Positions 35,725 through 47,939 are shown, counted from the first letter of the stretch. The stretch is DNA of 64,000 bases from Terebella lapidaria (GCA_949152475.1 OX424561.1:28266481-28330480); one strand, 5' to 3'. Translations and numbers: made by a program. Notes: generated by a model not told the origin, from the letters alone.

Positions 35725-37120
35725 GTTCTGCATTCATTGTGAAACAGACCCCACAATCGAATAGAAACGAATAAACCTGCTATTTATAATTGTAGTGCAA
35801 ATATTGACCAGGATACTGCAGCATCATAATTAAACTGCGAATTGTGGTGGCCACCTTGGATTTTTACTCTCTTTTCCAACGAAAAACAACAGATTTTGCA
35901 TTTATTGCAAAAACAGACCCCATACTCGGCTTCTGCATGCTTGAACACATAGGAATAGACCTGCTATTCATCACCTCAGTGCAAATATTGACTCGAATAA
36001 TAACGTGAATTAACTGCAAATTGTGGCAGCCATGTTCGATTTTTTTCTCTCATTTCCAACAAAGAATGACAAGTTATGCATTTATTGTGAAACAGACCCC
36101 ACACTCGACTTGTGCACGTAAAATAAACATACAAATAGACCTGCTATTCATCATCTTAGTGCAAATACTGGCTGGGATATCGCAACATCGTAATGTGACT
36201 GCGAATTGTGTTCACCATCTTGGATTTTCCCACTCATTTCCAACAAAAAATGACGAATTTTGCTTTCAGTGTGAAACAGACCCTAGCATCGAATTCTGTG
36301 TGCCTGAAAACATAGGAATAGACCCATTACTTATCATCCTACTGCAGTTATTAGCTGAGATATTGCAATAACTTGATTCAACGACAAGCATGGCAGCCAT
36401 CTTGAATTTTTCGTCATAATTCCGGAATAATGAAAAACCTGGCATGGCCTCAAACCCAAAATGAAACCATGTGTCATTGGCATCATTTGTGTCCATTTTA
36501 ATGCTGTTACCACAATCCTTTCAGATGTCTATATATGTCTGCCCCCACAATTATCAAATTGAACGATTTTCACACCCTTATACTATAGGAAAGTTCAATA
36601 TGTAACCATAGATACCGAGGCATGACATATAAGTTATCCCGGTGTTTTATTTTATTGTCATGAGTTCAGTGTGCATGGACAATTCCATAAAACAAATATT
36701 TATTGATTTTTTTTACATTTCAGAATAAAAATATTTAAATAAGTTGTGTGAAACTTCGATGATAAAAGCATTTTTTTCGTTGCCATGCAGGTTACCATGA
36801 CAACTATGTATTGGCAGGTCATTACAACTATCTTGTCGGATAGAGCATCTTCAAATCTATCAAAATGGATGTAAATTTTCATAAAATGTACAATATAGTC
36901 TCTGGGGAATGGTTATTTGCAGTCTGTGCATATTTTAAATATCCCCACCCATACTGTTGCTATGGCAACCCAAAAATCACCCAAAGCATCATTTTAAAAT
37001 GGCCCCCCATTATTTTCATGAACTACAGACTCAGGGCTTTCAGAAAATATAGGTCCCACTTGGTCCCTAAAAATGGTATAAATCCGTCCCAAATCCACTT
37101 TTGGCCCAAGGACTATCGGA
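35725..37120 (-). repeat. Right fold-back arm, outer part
   Basis: Reverse-complement counterpart of 18,150-19,630, continuing the arm interrupted by the LTR element. It contains tandem 185-bp-type units, then the mirrored single-copy part with GTTGCCATGCAGGTTACCATG near 36,780. Similarity fades near 37,125, opposite about 18,150. Confidence 0.75.
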
Positions 37121-37199
37121 AGACGGCGCTCATAACCGGAAAGCACACAGAACGAGACAATCAGAGATTGCAGACCCTCGCCCTTCAGATTTAGTAACT

Positions 37200-38215
37200 A
37201 AAATTAGGCGATAATTGAGAGTTTTGGTCTTAAGACCATCGATTGTACGCCATACGATTGGGAATTGGCCAAAGAAAAATACAAAAATAAGTTGAAAATT
37301 TAATATTTATTAGAACCGGAGTTATAGCCAATTATGTGATTTTCTTTTTTCCGTTGCCATGGCAATGGTTTTTACCCGATTTTGGCAAAATTTGGAAGGG
37401 ACTGAGCCACTACCATTTCTCTCCAGCCCTATGAGCACAGTTATGAGCACAGACATTTGCACTGAAACGTCGCTGGCCAAAAATAACCGAAATCGTGACC
37501 CCCAATTTTTCGACATCGGGCGATAATGAAGAGTTTTCGTCGTACGACCATCGGTCGTACACCATACAATCGGGAAATGGCCAAAAAAAAATACAAAAAT
37601 AGTTGAAAAAATTAATATCAAGTAGAACCGGAGTTAAAGCCAATTATGTGATATTCTTTTTTCCGTTGCCATGGCAACCGTTTTCATCCGATTTTGGCAA
37701 AATTCTGAAGGGGCTGAGCCAGCACCATAGCACTCTTGCCCTATAAATTTCAAATCGATCGGGCGGTTTGCCTTTGAGTTATAAGCGCAGACATTTGCAC
37801 TGAAACGTCGCTGGCCAAAAAAATTCGAAACCGTGACCCCCAATTTTTCGACATCGGGCGATAATGGAGAGTTTTGGTCGTACGACCACGGGCCATATAT
37901 CATATGATCAGGAATTGACCATAGAAAAATACAAAATTAGTTAGAAAAATTTATCTTGAATAGAACCGGAGTTATGGTCAATTGTTGATTTTTACATTTT
38001 CCGTTGCCATGGCAACGGTTTTTGTCCGATTTTGACAAAAATTGAGGAGGACCGAGCCACGGTGATACCGCTTCTTCCTTATAAATTTCAGGACGATCGG
38101 ACCATTCGGTTTTGAGTTATGCGCGCGGACAGACAAACAAACAAACAGACAAACAGACATACAAACTGACAGACCCAATTACAATACCCTCTGCCCCTAT
38201 CGGGGCGAGGGTAAT
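37200..38215. repeat. Three tandem units of about 320 bp ending in a CAAA/CAGA microsatellite
   Basis: Units near 37,205, 37,520 and 37,855 share a start like CGGGCGATAATGGAGAGTTT, a centre AGAACCGGAGTTA, and TTCCGTTGCCATGGCAA. The last unit ends in short AAAC/AGAC repeats and TATCGGGGCGAGGGTAAT. This layout of tandem core, microsatellite and short conserved tail is typical of non-autonomous elements in marine invertebrates. I cannot assign a family. Confidence 0.6.
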
Positions 38216-38303
38216 TAGGTTCAATTAGCGGCTAATCAAGCTATTAGCTATACATGTTTATTATTTGCCATCCGTGAAAATCACCCGTATTAAAGTTGGT
38301 ATG

Positions 38304-38597
38304 AATTGACCTATCGCCAAAGCCCCCAAAAGTTGTCCGAGTTTCACAAATTACGTCGGCAAACTTCTCTTCGGCCAATAATAACGTTTTGCAGAATGCG
38401 TCGTAAATGGCGTAAAAAGACTCGGACAAATTGGTTCGGCGATAGGTCAATTGACCTATCGCCGAACCCATTTGTCCGAGTGTTTTTACGTCATTTACGA
38501 CGCATCCTACCAAACGTTATTATTGGCCAAAGAGAAATGTGCCGACGTAATTTGTGAAACTCGGACAACTTTTGGGGGCTTTGGCGATAGGTCAATT
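38304..38597. mobile_element. 294-bp zero-loop palindrome (two 147-bp arms)
   Basis: The two arms are near-perfect reverse complements meeting at GATAGGTCAATTGACCTATC around 38450/38451, with no loop. Each outer end is TTGACCTATCGCC, the same word found at the centre. The unit therefore looks like two copies of one short element fused head to head. No open frame or target duplication was resolved. Confidence 0.75.
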
Positions 38598-38715
38598 GTT
38601 ACATATTCCAACTAATAGAACACTCCATTAGGAGGTCACTTATAACTTTTAACATTGATTTGTGACAGCAATTATCATGTGTGTATGACACAGTGTGACA
38701 ACTTTTACTATACTC

Positions 38716-39272
38716 AAGTTCATTCATCAGTGAAACACGCTTTTTGGCAGTAGTTTTGTTATAAACAAACGGATCAACTTGAAATTTTGTGTGTATTAAT
38801 TGGGCATCATGCCGTAATTTTTCACCAAATTTCAGAGTTATATCTCAAAATTTGAGAAAGTTGGCAATCTAACCCAATGTTAAATTTCAGCCCCAACATC
38901 GAATTTCAAAGTCTGCACAGAAAACAACAATTTTTATTCGATGTACGAGTTATATATTGCTTCAGAATACACATATTTACTCAATATAAACTGATTATGC
39001 CTTCCGACTCTAAATCAACACAATAGGTTCATTCTGTATGGGCATAAACACGATAAAAGCCTTGAATTTATTGAAATTTACTTGATCACATTTCCGACTG
39101 AAATTTGACATTGGGTTAGATTGCAAACTTTTTCAATTTTTGAGATAGAATTCTGAATTTTTGTGAAAAATTACGGCATGATACCCAATTGAGATACACA
39201 AAATTTCAGCTTGATCCGATCATCCAAAACAAAACTACGGCCAAAAAGCTGTTTCACTGATGGACGAACTTC
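38716..39272. mobile_element. MITE-like element with about 170-bp inverted repeats
   Basis: The left end (CATCAGTGAAACACGCTTTTTGGC) and right end (GCCAAAAAGCTGTTTCACTGATG) are inverted copies. The match extends through CATGCCGTAATTTTTCAC and TAACCCAATGT on both sides. The middle is AT-rich and non-coding. Confidence 0.65.
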
Positions 39273-39282
39273 ACTTTAGCTA

Positions 39283-39490
39283 GTTGTCTCACAGTACCGG
39301 CTGACTGATTACGCCCGGTGGTGTCGCAATGCCACATGTCGACGACGGCGACGAGACGCGAGTCGAAGCTGACGTGGCAGTAGGTGATACGCTGGTGGAC
39401 GTGCCATATCGACGGAACGTCAGGCGATTGATGCTCTGACTTCTTTTGATAAGTTTCGCCTTCCGAGAGACGGTCGTCATAGAACCACAA
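39283..39490 (-). pseudogene. Orphan coding-exon-like fragment, gene unknown
   Basis: One minus-strand frame has strong G/C preference at third codon positions, unlike the surrounding DNA. It reads DVPSIWHVHQRITYCHVSFD and then SRLVAVVDMWHC. A stop lies just upstream with no acceptor between, and the frame runs on into the neighbouring inverted-repeat element, so it looks like a stranded piece of a real exon. I do not recognise the protein. Confidence 0.35.
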
Positions 39491-39746
39491 ATGTCACACC
39501 CCCGTTAGTATGGTAATGTACACATTTAGGCGACAGCATCAGCATTAGATAATCGAATATATCCTACACGTGAGTCCTCTGTATGGGAATCGTATGATGT
39601 TGATATGGATTGTATTGCATTACCTGTTTTATTGCAATACTTAAGGGTAAGCCCCCAAAATAACTAAATACCCAAGAAACATGAAACGTGTTTTGTTTTG
39701 ACCCGTTTTCCACTATATTCAGGCAGTTCTCGTTGCTAGTATTTGG

Positions 39747-40226
39747 ATGTATAAATCTGTCAGATGTCTCAGGAATTTCGAACTTGATTCTGCGTGCAAG
39801 TTGTCATATGACGATGAAAAAGCCAACACCTGTATAAGCCATAAACCTTTGGCACTTTGCAGTTTAATGTATTCAAATTGCTATCCTGGTTTTAAATTGA
39901 ACCGGCATGCTAAATATCTACAGCAGTTCTATGAAAATTTCAACGTCCGTTGGACACTAGCTGTTGTATCCCATGACCAAATAACTATGTATAGTGTTCT
40001 CCAGTGTGATCTATGTACAAATACTAAAGTCCGAACTGCTCATACATTCATCATTCCCTCGCGTCGCTTGGAAGATGCAGAGTCCCACCAGCAGAAAATA
40101 TCGTTGGCCTTGTTCATACTGCAAATAAATGACGCTTTGAGCTGGGTTGACGCTCATGAGATTGCGTTAACATGGGCACATACACAGAAATTTGTGGCAG
40201 AATTTGACTTGAAGGCTGTCTTGTGA
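39747..40226 (+). CDS. Unidentified 159-residue protein frame
   Basis: A single uninterrupted frame starts MYKSVRCLRNFELD and ends AEFDLKAVL. It has Cys-containing patches (QCDLCTNTKVR) and a plausible amphipathic C-terminal half (LALFILQINDALSW). No domain is recognised. A diverged, broken second copy follows at about 40,300-40,620. The conserved frame here against the broken duplicate gives mild support for coding. It could also be a fragment of a mobile element. Confidence 0.35.
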   Translation: MYKSVRCLRNFELDSACKLSYDDEKANTCISHKPLALCSLMYSNCYPGFKLNRHAKYLQQFYENFNVRWTLAVVSHDQITMYSVLQCDLCTNTKVRTAHTFIIPSRRLEDAESHQQKISLALFILQINDALSWVDAHEIALTWAHTQKFVAEFDLKAVL

Positions 40227-40299
40227 ACTAGATACTGCAGTAAAAGGCGGGTTGGTATATTATCTCCGGGCCAGTCGTAATAGGATGAATTGTGAACCC

Positions 40300-40620
40300 A
40301 AACTTGCTTGGGACGTTCAACGTTGCTAGTATAGAGTTCTGTCAGTCTCATGAGTTTTGCATTTGATTATGCGTGACCCAGAAATATTTGGAACATTGAA
40401 CTGAAGTATTCAGATTGCTATCCTGGTTTCGGAACCACCCTGCATGCGAAATATCTTTATCAATGTTATCAACATTTCAACTTCCGTTAAAAACTACCGG
40501 TTGCATTCCATGACGAATTAACTAGCCGATAATCAGTGTTATCTTCTTATCAGTAAATTATATACATGTACCTCCCGACAGAATTTGTCTCAGAATTAGA
40601 CTTGGGGATCGAGTATTAGG
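40300..40620 (+). pseudogene. Degenerate tandem copy of the 159-residue frame
   Basis: Landmarks of the upstream frame recur in order: CGTTGCTAGTAT, AGATTGCTATCCTGG, CATGCGAAATATCT and CAACATTTCAACTTCCG. They are separated by indels and stops, and no long frame survives. Confidence 0.5.
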
Positions 40621-42240
40621 CGTTCTTTATCCTGGGCTATATCGGTCTATATATTAGGCGGTTTGTGTTCCCGGGCAAATGTCAATGTGCTGACGCAGCA
40701 AGATCGTTGAAAGATGAACTAAAATGTTATTTAGTGATAATACAATTGTGTGTTCCGTGAAGAAGCTGTATCATCTTACATCTACTAAATGTATGACTGG
40801 GTAATATAAAACCGATTCCATTTGCGCGGTTGTCATGCAGTACTGCCATTTTTCCCCTCTTATAATTGATGCGTGATTAATTAGACGAAATGGAACAATC
40901 AGAACCAAAAATGATGGACCACCAATGTAGACAAGCATACTGTTCCACAAACTGGAAAGGTATAAACAATGAGAATATATATATATCATGAGCATAGGAG
41001 ATGTACATTTATGCACGGAACATATTCCTATTTTTTTTTCTGAGAAACAAGCCCGCAAATCGGCAAATTCCTGATAGATACAATACATCAGGGCCGAGTT
41101 TGCTGGGTTACTCGTCAGTTCACTAAATTGCTGCGGAAAAATGGTATAATTTCTTCCACAATTCTAGTTTCTACTCAGACATCATGAACCCTCCCATGGT
41201 TCTGTTGTGCTCACATATCACTCAACCTGCAAGATAAAAATAACATCCGAATCAAAGACATTGCGTTTTATAGACATTATATTGGGTTAGCCTTTGTCAC
41301 GAGTGTAGAGAAATGTCTTCTCCATATCGGGCCAGTCGCTGGTTTCATTGCAGAATCGACCAAAATTGTTTTTCACTTTTTATAAACTAGCGACGTGGTC
41401 CTATAAGGAAGCTATTTTTTCAGTATAAAACAAAAAAATCAAGACCAACCTCACTATTGAGGAATAACGTGTTACCGAGAATATCCTTAAAGGGTCAGTT
41501 CCTAGTATATGTAGCATACCCCACCTTCGTTTGAATCGACCTCGTGGTCTAAGTTTCAATGAATTCATTGAAATATCATCGTATTCAAGAAGCGGAAATA
41601 TTAAGCTATTGAAATATGTAACCCAAATGCCGATATCTTTATTTAAAATGGAACTACGATCGATTTAATACAGAAATCGTGTGGATTTTTAGATGTTTTT
41701 GACGTTTTCAACTGCCGCCCGCACTTTACGTCATGCGCAGAGCACATGCGTAGCGATCATAAACTTGTGACGTCATAAGTTGTACAAGTGCATGTGCCCC
41801 TACATGTAAACAAACGCCGGCAATCCAGTATCGTTTGACAGTTTGACTGGGATTGTGGATGAACTATCCGAGAGAATTTAATGAAACTGCACATATCAGT
41901 TGTATGGTTGATTGTCTTCAAAACATCGTTTACAGAATTCAAATCGAAGAATTATTGACCATGTGGTACATGTAAACAAACACCGGCAATCCGTTTTGGC
42001 ACCTCGACTTGATTCTAACTTTCCACACTAAAATGTTTATGAATCTTGTTTTTATGAGTGGAATTTGGTATCCGAATTAAATGATGAATCTAGCAGCTAG
42101 ACTGTCAGCAGCATTATCGATGATTAGAACGATGTTAGCGAATACGGGCAGTACTGTTTGGTCGTGAGTTTGAGCCGAGCTTTCCACACGTGCACGTGGC
42201 AGAATCGAGTAGTAGGCCTAACCTGCTAACAACCAACGGG
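40621..42240. other. Intergenic DNA, no gene recognised
   Basis: Only short frames occur. A local direct repeat, ATGTAAACAAACRCCGGCAATCC, lies near 41,805 and 41,970. Nothing else was supported. Confidence 0.5.
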
Positions 42241-42248
42241 AGATGCAG

Positions 42249-42285
42249 CGGGGGGTGGGAGGGGGGGGGGGTGTTGGGGCGGCGT
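42249..42285 (+). other. G-rich run, possible G-quadruplex
   Basis: A run of six G, then GGG, then twelve G, then GGGG lies within 40 bases, giving more than four G-tracts of three or longer with short loops. This satisfies the usual G-quadruplex pattern. It lies in otherwise AT-rich spacer with no adjacent gene. Confidence 0.5.
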
Positions 42286-42698
42286 CTGGATAACCACTCC
42301 CTCTCATCCATGGACGTCTTCATTAGCCTAAACTTTTATTATAAATCGATGCTTACAGGTCTCCAGTTCATTTTCATTTATCAGTGATGACAAAAGAATT
42401 AAACAATGATGGTCCCGGGGAACTACATATTTAAAATTTTGCCAGCTTAACTAGATATTTGGTGGTCCAGGACTGAAGGGCCGGCAATAATTTCTATCCC
42501 TGCTGTAGGGATGCTTTGAGCGCTTTGAACTTGATACTATAGATGTTACAGGATATGCAGGGGAATACAGTACCAATATACTAGTATGCAAACTTCAAGA
42601 AACCTAGAAAATGTGGTGAAGGCTGAAAGAACACATACCACACTCGAAACAATGCCATATGCGTGTAGTCATACGACCGCACATTCCACGCCCCCTTC

Positions 42699-43298
42699 TA
42701 TGGAAGCGTTAATTGGTCATCAACTTAACCACATAATTTTTCACGACCTGGCGTGTTCAGTATCACAATAAGACGTCTTGTCATGTTAAATATCATGGCA
42801 AGTCGTCATGTTATGAAAATCTACTAAATTATAATGACAAGGAGACATACTGTGAAAATTTATCACGACAAGACGTCTTATCATGAAAAATATAACAATA
42901 TAATGTCTTACTGTGAAAAATGTTAACCACAAGACGTCTTAATATGAAAAACTATCACAATAACAAGTCTTATTGTGAAACAATATGATTACAAGACATC
43001 TTAACGTGAAAAAATATAACGACATTTATGCTGACTTACCATTATATTTAACACGATAAAACGTCTTCTTATGATAAATTTCACGGTAAGACATGTTGAC
43101 ATGATATTTTTTCACGGTAAGATGTATTGTTGTGATAATTTTCATGGTCACACGTCTTGTCAGGATGATTTTCCTACTTTTCACAACATGACAACTTGCC
43201 ATGATATTTATCACGATAAGGCAACTTACTGTGATACTCAACACGCCAGGTTGTGAAAAATTATGTGGTTAAGTGGATGATCAATTAACGCTTCCATA
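42699..43298. mobile_element. 600-bp inverted-repeat element with 6-bp target duplication
   Basis: The ends are inverted copies starting TATGGAAGCGTTAATTG, with inverted similarity of at least 80 bp. CCCTTC flanks both sides (42693-42698 and 43299-43304). The interior is an imperfect array of about 31-base units centred on the palindrome AAGACGTCTT. No protein is encoded. A 6-bp duplication fits IS3EU or Dada-type transposons better than hAT or Tc1, but the superfamily is not established. Confidence 0.8.
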
Positions 43299-43425
43299 CC
43301 CTTCCACCCACTCTCGGACAGATTTAAAAGGCACAAAAATACAACTCGATGAAGTTATGGTGACTGCTGCATGCAAGGTACCGGCCGGTGTTATGACGAC
43401 TGCATGTTCCATATATGGATACTAA

Positions 43426-46150
43426 TAGTCGGGCATGTACGGGGGGTCCCTTTGCACCCCCCCATGATCCTCCAAAACCAACTTTTTTCTCAAGGTTTTT
43501 TAATACTAATAAACATTACATATGTCTCCGGTTGCGCATCCATTGCAAAAATTGGTTTTCGGGCGATTTTTCAAAATGGCCGCCCCGCGAAGTCTCGAAT
43601 TTTGAGATTGCTTCACTTTAAGCTGCATAGGTCTACAAAATAAAATCTTTGTTACCTTTTGCTGCTCATTGTAGGGGCCTTATACATTGTACATGAGAAA
43701 ACAGTGGTTAAATAAACATTTATACTATGAATATGTCCATAAATCCAAGATGGCCGCCAAATTTAGATAATTTTTCACTAAAATGTCCATAACTTCGGAC
43801 TGAGTCAACCTAGGATGTTCATTTTGGGGTCTATACCTAGGTTTTCATATACAGGGAATCCATTTAGACCAAAATAAATACAATCAAGCTATTTCTTTTG
43901 ATGCATGCATCCAAGATGGCCGCCAAATTTAGATAATTTTTCACTAAAATGTCCATAACTTTGGACTGAGTCAACCTAGGATGTTCATTTTGGGGTCTAT
44001 ATCTAGGTTTTCATATACAGGGAATCCATTCAGACCAAAATGAATACAATCAAGCTATTTCTTTTGATGCATGTACACCTGCACACATGGTACACGCTAC
44101 ACATTCATTTAGATATCTCTCGAAAATAGCCCCCTTGACACCCTTATGGTCTCAATTGTGGATCTTGCTTGGATATTTCTGATAGAGACTTTTACTGATT
44201 TGCAATTCCAATAAATCCTTGAACAAATAGAGCTTGATTTGATTAGTTTTGTTAATTAACAGAAATCGAAGATGCCTGCTAAACACACCCCGAAAATTCA
44301 AGTTCGTAACTAATTGTGCTATAAAGATGTGTGATACTTACTTTCAAGGGTATTTTTGGTGTGTAGATTCCATTTTTGGTGTTATTCTAGCTATATAATA
44401 TCAATTTAAAATGATAACAGCATCTCATTGAGATGGAAAGCAAATAAAAACATATTGTTATTTGAATTTATTCATAAACTTGTGCATTACGCATTACTCA
44501 CCAACATGCTTGGGATATTTTTTATATCACAAACAGAGAACAATAATGTAGAATATCTTCATTGGCTATCTTAACAAATGAACACGATGGAACATGTTAC
44601 TATGATATTGGTACTGCTATATTGGCTGACTTATTAACTGATGATGTCTTCACCATTGCCCTGCATTCTCTTGCAGTACAACAACGTTGTCTTGAGCTGT
44701 CCGACATCATACCACTCAACATCCTCTATCTCAGTTCTGGAAAATTCTACATCACTTTTGCCACAATAGTCTCTTTCATTGATCTAGTCTCATTCATTGA
44801 TCTAGACACACCTTCGTGTACGGGTTGCCACTCTCCTGGGGCTGAACAGTTGTAATGCAAGTGATGTCGGACAGCTCAAGACAACGTTGTTGTACTGCAA
44901 GAGAATGCAGGGCAATGGTGAAGACATCATCAACTAATATGTCAATTCAGCCGATATAGCAGTACCAATATCATAGTACCATGTTCCATCATGTTCATGT
45001 GTTAAGATAGCCAATGAAGATATTCTACATTATTGTTCTCTGTTTGTGATATAAAAAATATCCCAAGCATGTTGGTGAGTAATGCGTAATGCACAAGTGT
45101 ATGAATAAATTCAAATAACAATATGTTTTTATTTGCTTTCCATCTCAATGAGATGCTGTTATCATTTTAAATTGATATTATATAGCTAGAATAACACCAA
45201 AAATGGAATCTACATACCAAAATACCCTTGAAAGTAAGTATCACACATCTTTATAGCACAATTAGTTACGAACTTGAATTTTCGGGGTGTGTTTAGCAGG
45301 CATCTTCGATTTCTGTTAATTAACAAAACTAATCAAATCAAGCTCTATTTGTTCAAGGATTTATTGGAATTGCAAATCAGTAAAAGTCTCTATCAGAAAT
45401 ATCCAAGCAAGATCCACAATTGAGACCATAAGGGTGTCAAGGGGGCTATTTTCGAGAGATATCTAAATGAATGTGTAGCGTGTACCATGTGTGCAGGTGT
45501 ACATGCATCAAAAGAAATAGCTTGATTGTATTCATTTTGGTCTGAATGGATTCCCTGTATATGAAAACCTAGATATAGACCCCAAAATGAACATCCTAGG
45601 TTGACTCAGTCCAAAGTTATGGACATTTTAGTGAAAAATTATCTAAATTTGGCGGCCATCTTGGATGCATGCATCAAAAGAAATAGCTTGATTGTATTTA
45701 TTTTGGTCTAAATGGATTCCCTGTATATGAAAACCTAGGTATAGACCCCAAAATGAACATCCTAGGTTGACTCAGTCCGAAGTTATGGACATTTTAGTGA
45801 AAAATTATCTAAATTTGGCGGCCATCTTGGATTTATGGACATATTCATAGTATAAATGTTTATTTAACCACTGTTTTCTCATGTACAATGTATAAGGCCC
45901 CTACAATGAGCAGCAAAAGGTAACAAAGATTTTATTTTGTAGACCTATGCAGCTTAAAGTGAAGCAATCTCAAAATTCGAGACTTCGCGGGGCGGCCATT
46001 TTGAAAAATCGCCCGAAAACCAATTTTTGCAATGGATGCGCAACCGGAGACATATGTAATGTTTATTAGTATTAAAAAACCTTGAGAAAAAAGTTGGTTT
46101 TGGAGGATCATGGGGGGGGTGCAAAGGGACCCCCCGTACATGCCCGACTA
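43426..46150. mobile_element. 2.7-kb near-perfect palindrome (fold-back element)
   Basis: The left arm (43426 to about 44,712) is mirrored by the right arm (about 44,860-46150) at very high identity, leaving a loop of about 150 bp. The ends are TAGTCGGGCATG and its complement, with TAA on both outer sides, a possible 3-bp target duplication. Each arm holds two direct units of about 170 bp with AAGATGGCCGCCAAATTTAG. The two minus/plus peptide-like frames at the tips are mirror images and not genes. Confidence 0.85.
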
Positions 46151-46285
46151 TAAGCGTTTAGAATACTTTTGTGGTCCAAAGTCCACTGGCGGTCCAGCTG
46201 TATTTTTTCCATGGACACTAAGCATTTAGAATACTATTGTGGTCCAACGTCCACCGGCGGTCCAGCTGTACTTTTTTCGATGTAG
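46151..46285 (+). repeat. Two tandem units of about 66 bp beside the palindrome
   Basis: The unit contains TTTAGAATACT, TTGTGGTCCAA and CGGTCCAGCTGTA and occurs twice immediately right of the palindrome. Only a few substitutions separate the copies. Confidence 0.7.
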
Positions 46286-46878
46286 TCAAATGTAGTTACA
46301 GTCGATTTGTTTTTTAACGTCATTTCCTTGCAAAATTTTCTACTAAAACATGTCAATAATAATATCATTTTGAATTGAAATTGAAATGTCTCAAGGTTAC
46401 AACAAAATTTGACTTACCCAGGGCAGCATTTATTTCCAACCGTAGGCTTAGGAACTAGAAGATACATAAAAAAATCCAGAAACAAAGGGCATAAGTGATA
46501 CATTTTATTCTCTGACGTTATATGAATTTCATACTCTACTATAATCCATACAAAAAAATACAACTCAATGCAAAGTGCATACAACAACATTTTGTTATAT
46601 ACAGTAGCCATGAGACCTTGAGGATATCCAAACTTACTAGTATCCATACATTTGAAAATGCATTTTGCCGCTGTACTGTCAGTACAATGTTTAGAATGTA
46701 TAAAACAAACATGAATATTATAATGATCAATATAACACAATTACTTGGCAATATTGCAACTCTTTATATTTTATATGCAGACCAAACTATTCATGCATCC
46801 CAACCTAAGTTATAATAAAACAAAAATACATACTAATTAGTATGTGAAAATCAAATTTTCTATTTTTCAAAGCAAAAA

Positions 46879-47428
46879 TCAGTGTGTTGCATATATGTAT
46901 GGAATAGCATCGCCTTGACATCTGCATACTGTTGTATGTGACAACAAAGTGCTATTTCCAACTTGCGCATGCTCCATAAGGTCTCCCCTTCTCACAGCAG
47001 CCAGTACTGTATCTGAAAATACAAAGTAGGTTTTTGTGATTCATTTTGTCATTATCGAATTTAGTATTAAAATTTGCAAATGGATCTATGTACCAGTGAT
47101 AGTGAATACATCTGTTTTTGTGCTTGGTGTAAGTATCAACATATTACAAGCAATACAACCAGATTTTGGTGATGCCAATTGAACATCAAATCTGAAATAC
47201 AATTTTGGAATAGAAACAGAGCCGACCAAACAGTTTATCCAAAGACAAAATTGCGTTATCAGGGTCAGACAGTGTGTAAAAACGTGTTCCTAGTTTGTTT
47301 ATGTTTTGTTTTACAATTGATAGCAAATTTCTCACCCATCTAACTTCAGTGTGAAGTGCTTGTATTCTATGAGAGGCTGTCGCCTCACATACCCACGACT
47401 TTACAGGACCAGTTCCAGCACCATCTTC
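46879..47428 (-). CDS. Unidentified gene, three 3' exons, head to head with the helicase
   Basis: Proposed minus-strand exons are 47232-47428, 47094-47191 and 46879-47012, ending in a stop. They join in phase through GT-AG sites, two of them with good TTTCAG acceptors. The reading includes EDGAGTGPVKSWVCEAT, RFYTLSDPDNAILSLDKL, FDVQLASPKSGCIACNM and a tail VCRCQGDAIPYIYATH. The intron between the first two would be only 40 bases. The N-terminal exons were not found and I recognise no domain. The gene's 5' side faces the helicase start, about 500 bp away, so the pair may share a promoter and belong to the same mobile locus. Confidence 0.5.
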
Positions 47429-47939
47429 CTTTAAATGGAAAGCAATGCATTAGTTAATTTAGCAAAGATTTAGTTAATTTATGCATTAATAATCATCATA
47501 AGTGAGAAATGGTCGTGTTTTACTGATTTCGTCACAGTAGTTTATTGCCTCGAATGGAAATGAGTAGCCATGAGATCATTTTCTATATGATTGAAATTGT
47601 GTGATATGAAACATTACCAGATCTACGAGGTATTTTTTACTGCAAACACTCACACAACCTACTTCAATTTCCTACACATTTCATGGTAACTTAGGGCAGC
47701 CAGCGGGGGCTTAGGAAGCCATCATTGTCCGCCGGCAATCCTCTAACACGGCTAAAACCGAGGGATTCGGTTTTATGCTACTGGGGCTTAAAAACACAGA
47801 TAAGCATTGAATAAAAACTACTTTTCGAATACCTGTGTTATTGTCTTTCAATTTCAAACTTCATTGCACACTTGTTTGTCGCAAGTTATTCCATAAACAT
47901 CCCTCAATCTGCTGAAGCGAACGTTCAGAAAGCGCGGCC

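Noticed and set aside
43371-46141. Plus and minus 'genes' with identical peptides at the two tips of the palindrome
   Set aside because: They are the same inverted-repeat DNA read from both ends, with low-complexity G/C runs; not genes.
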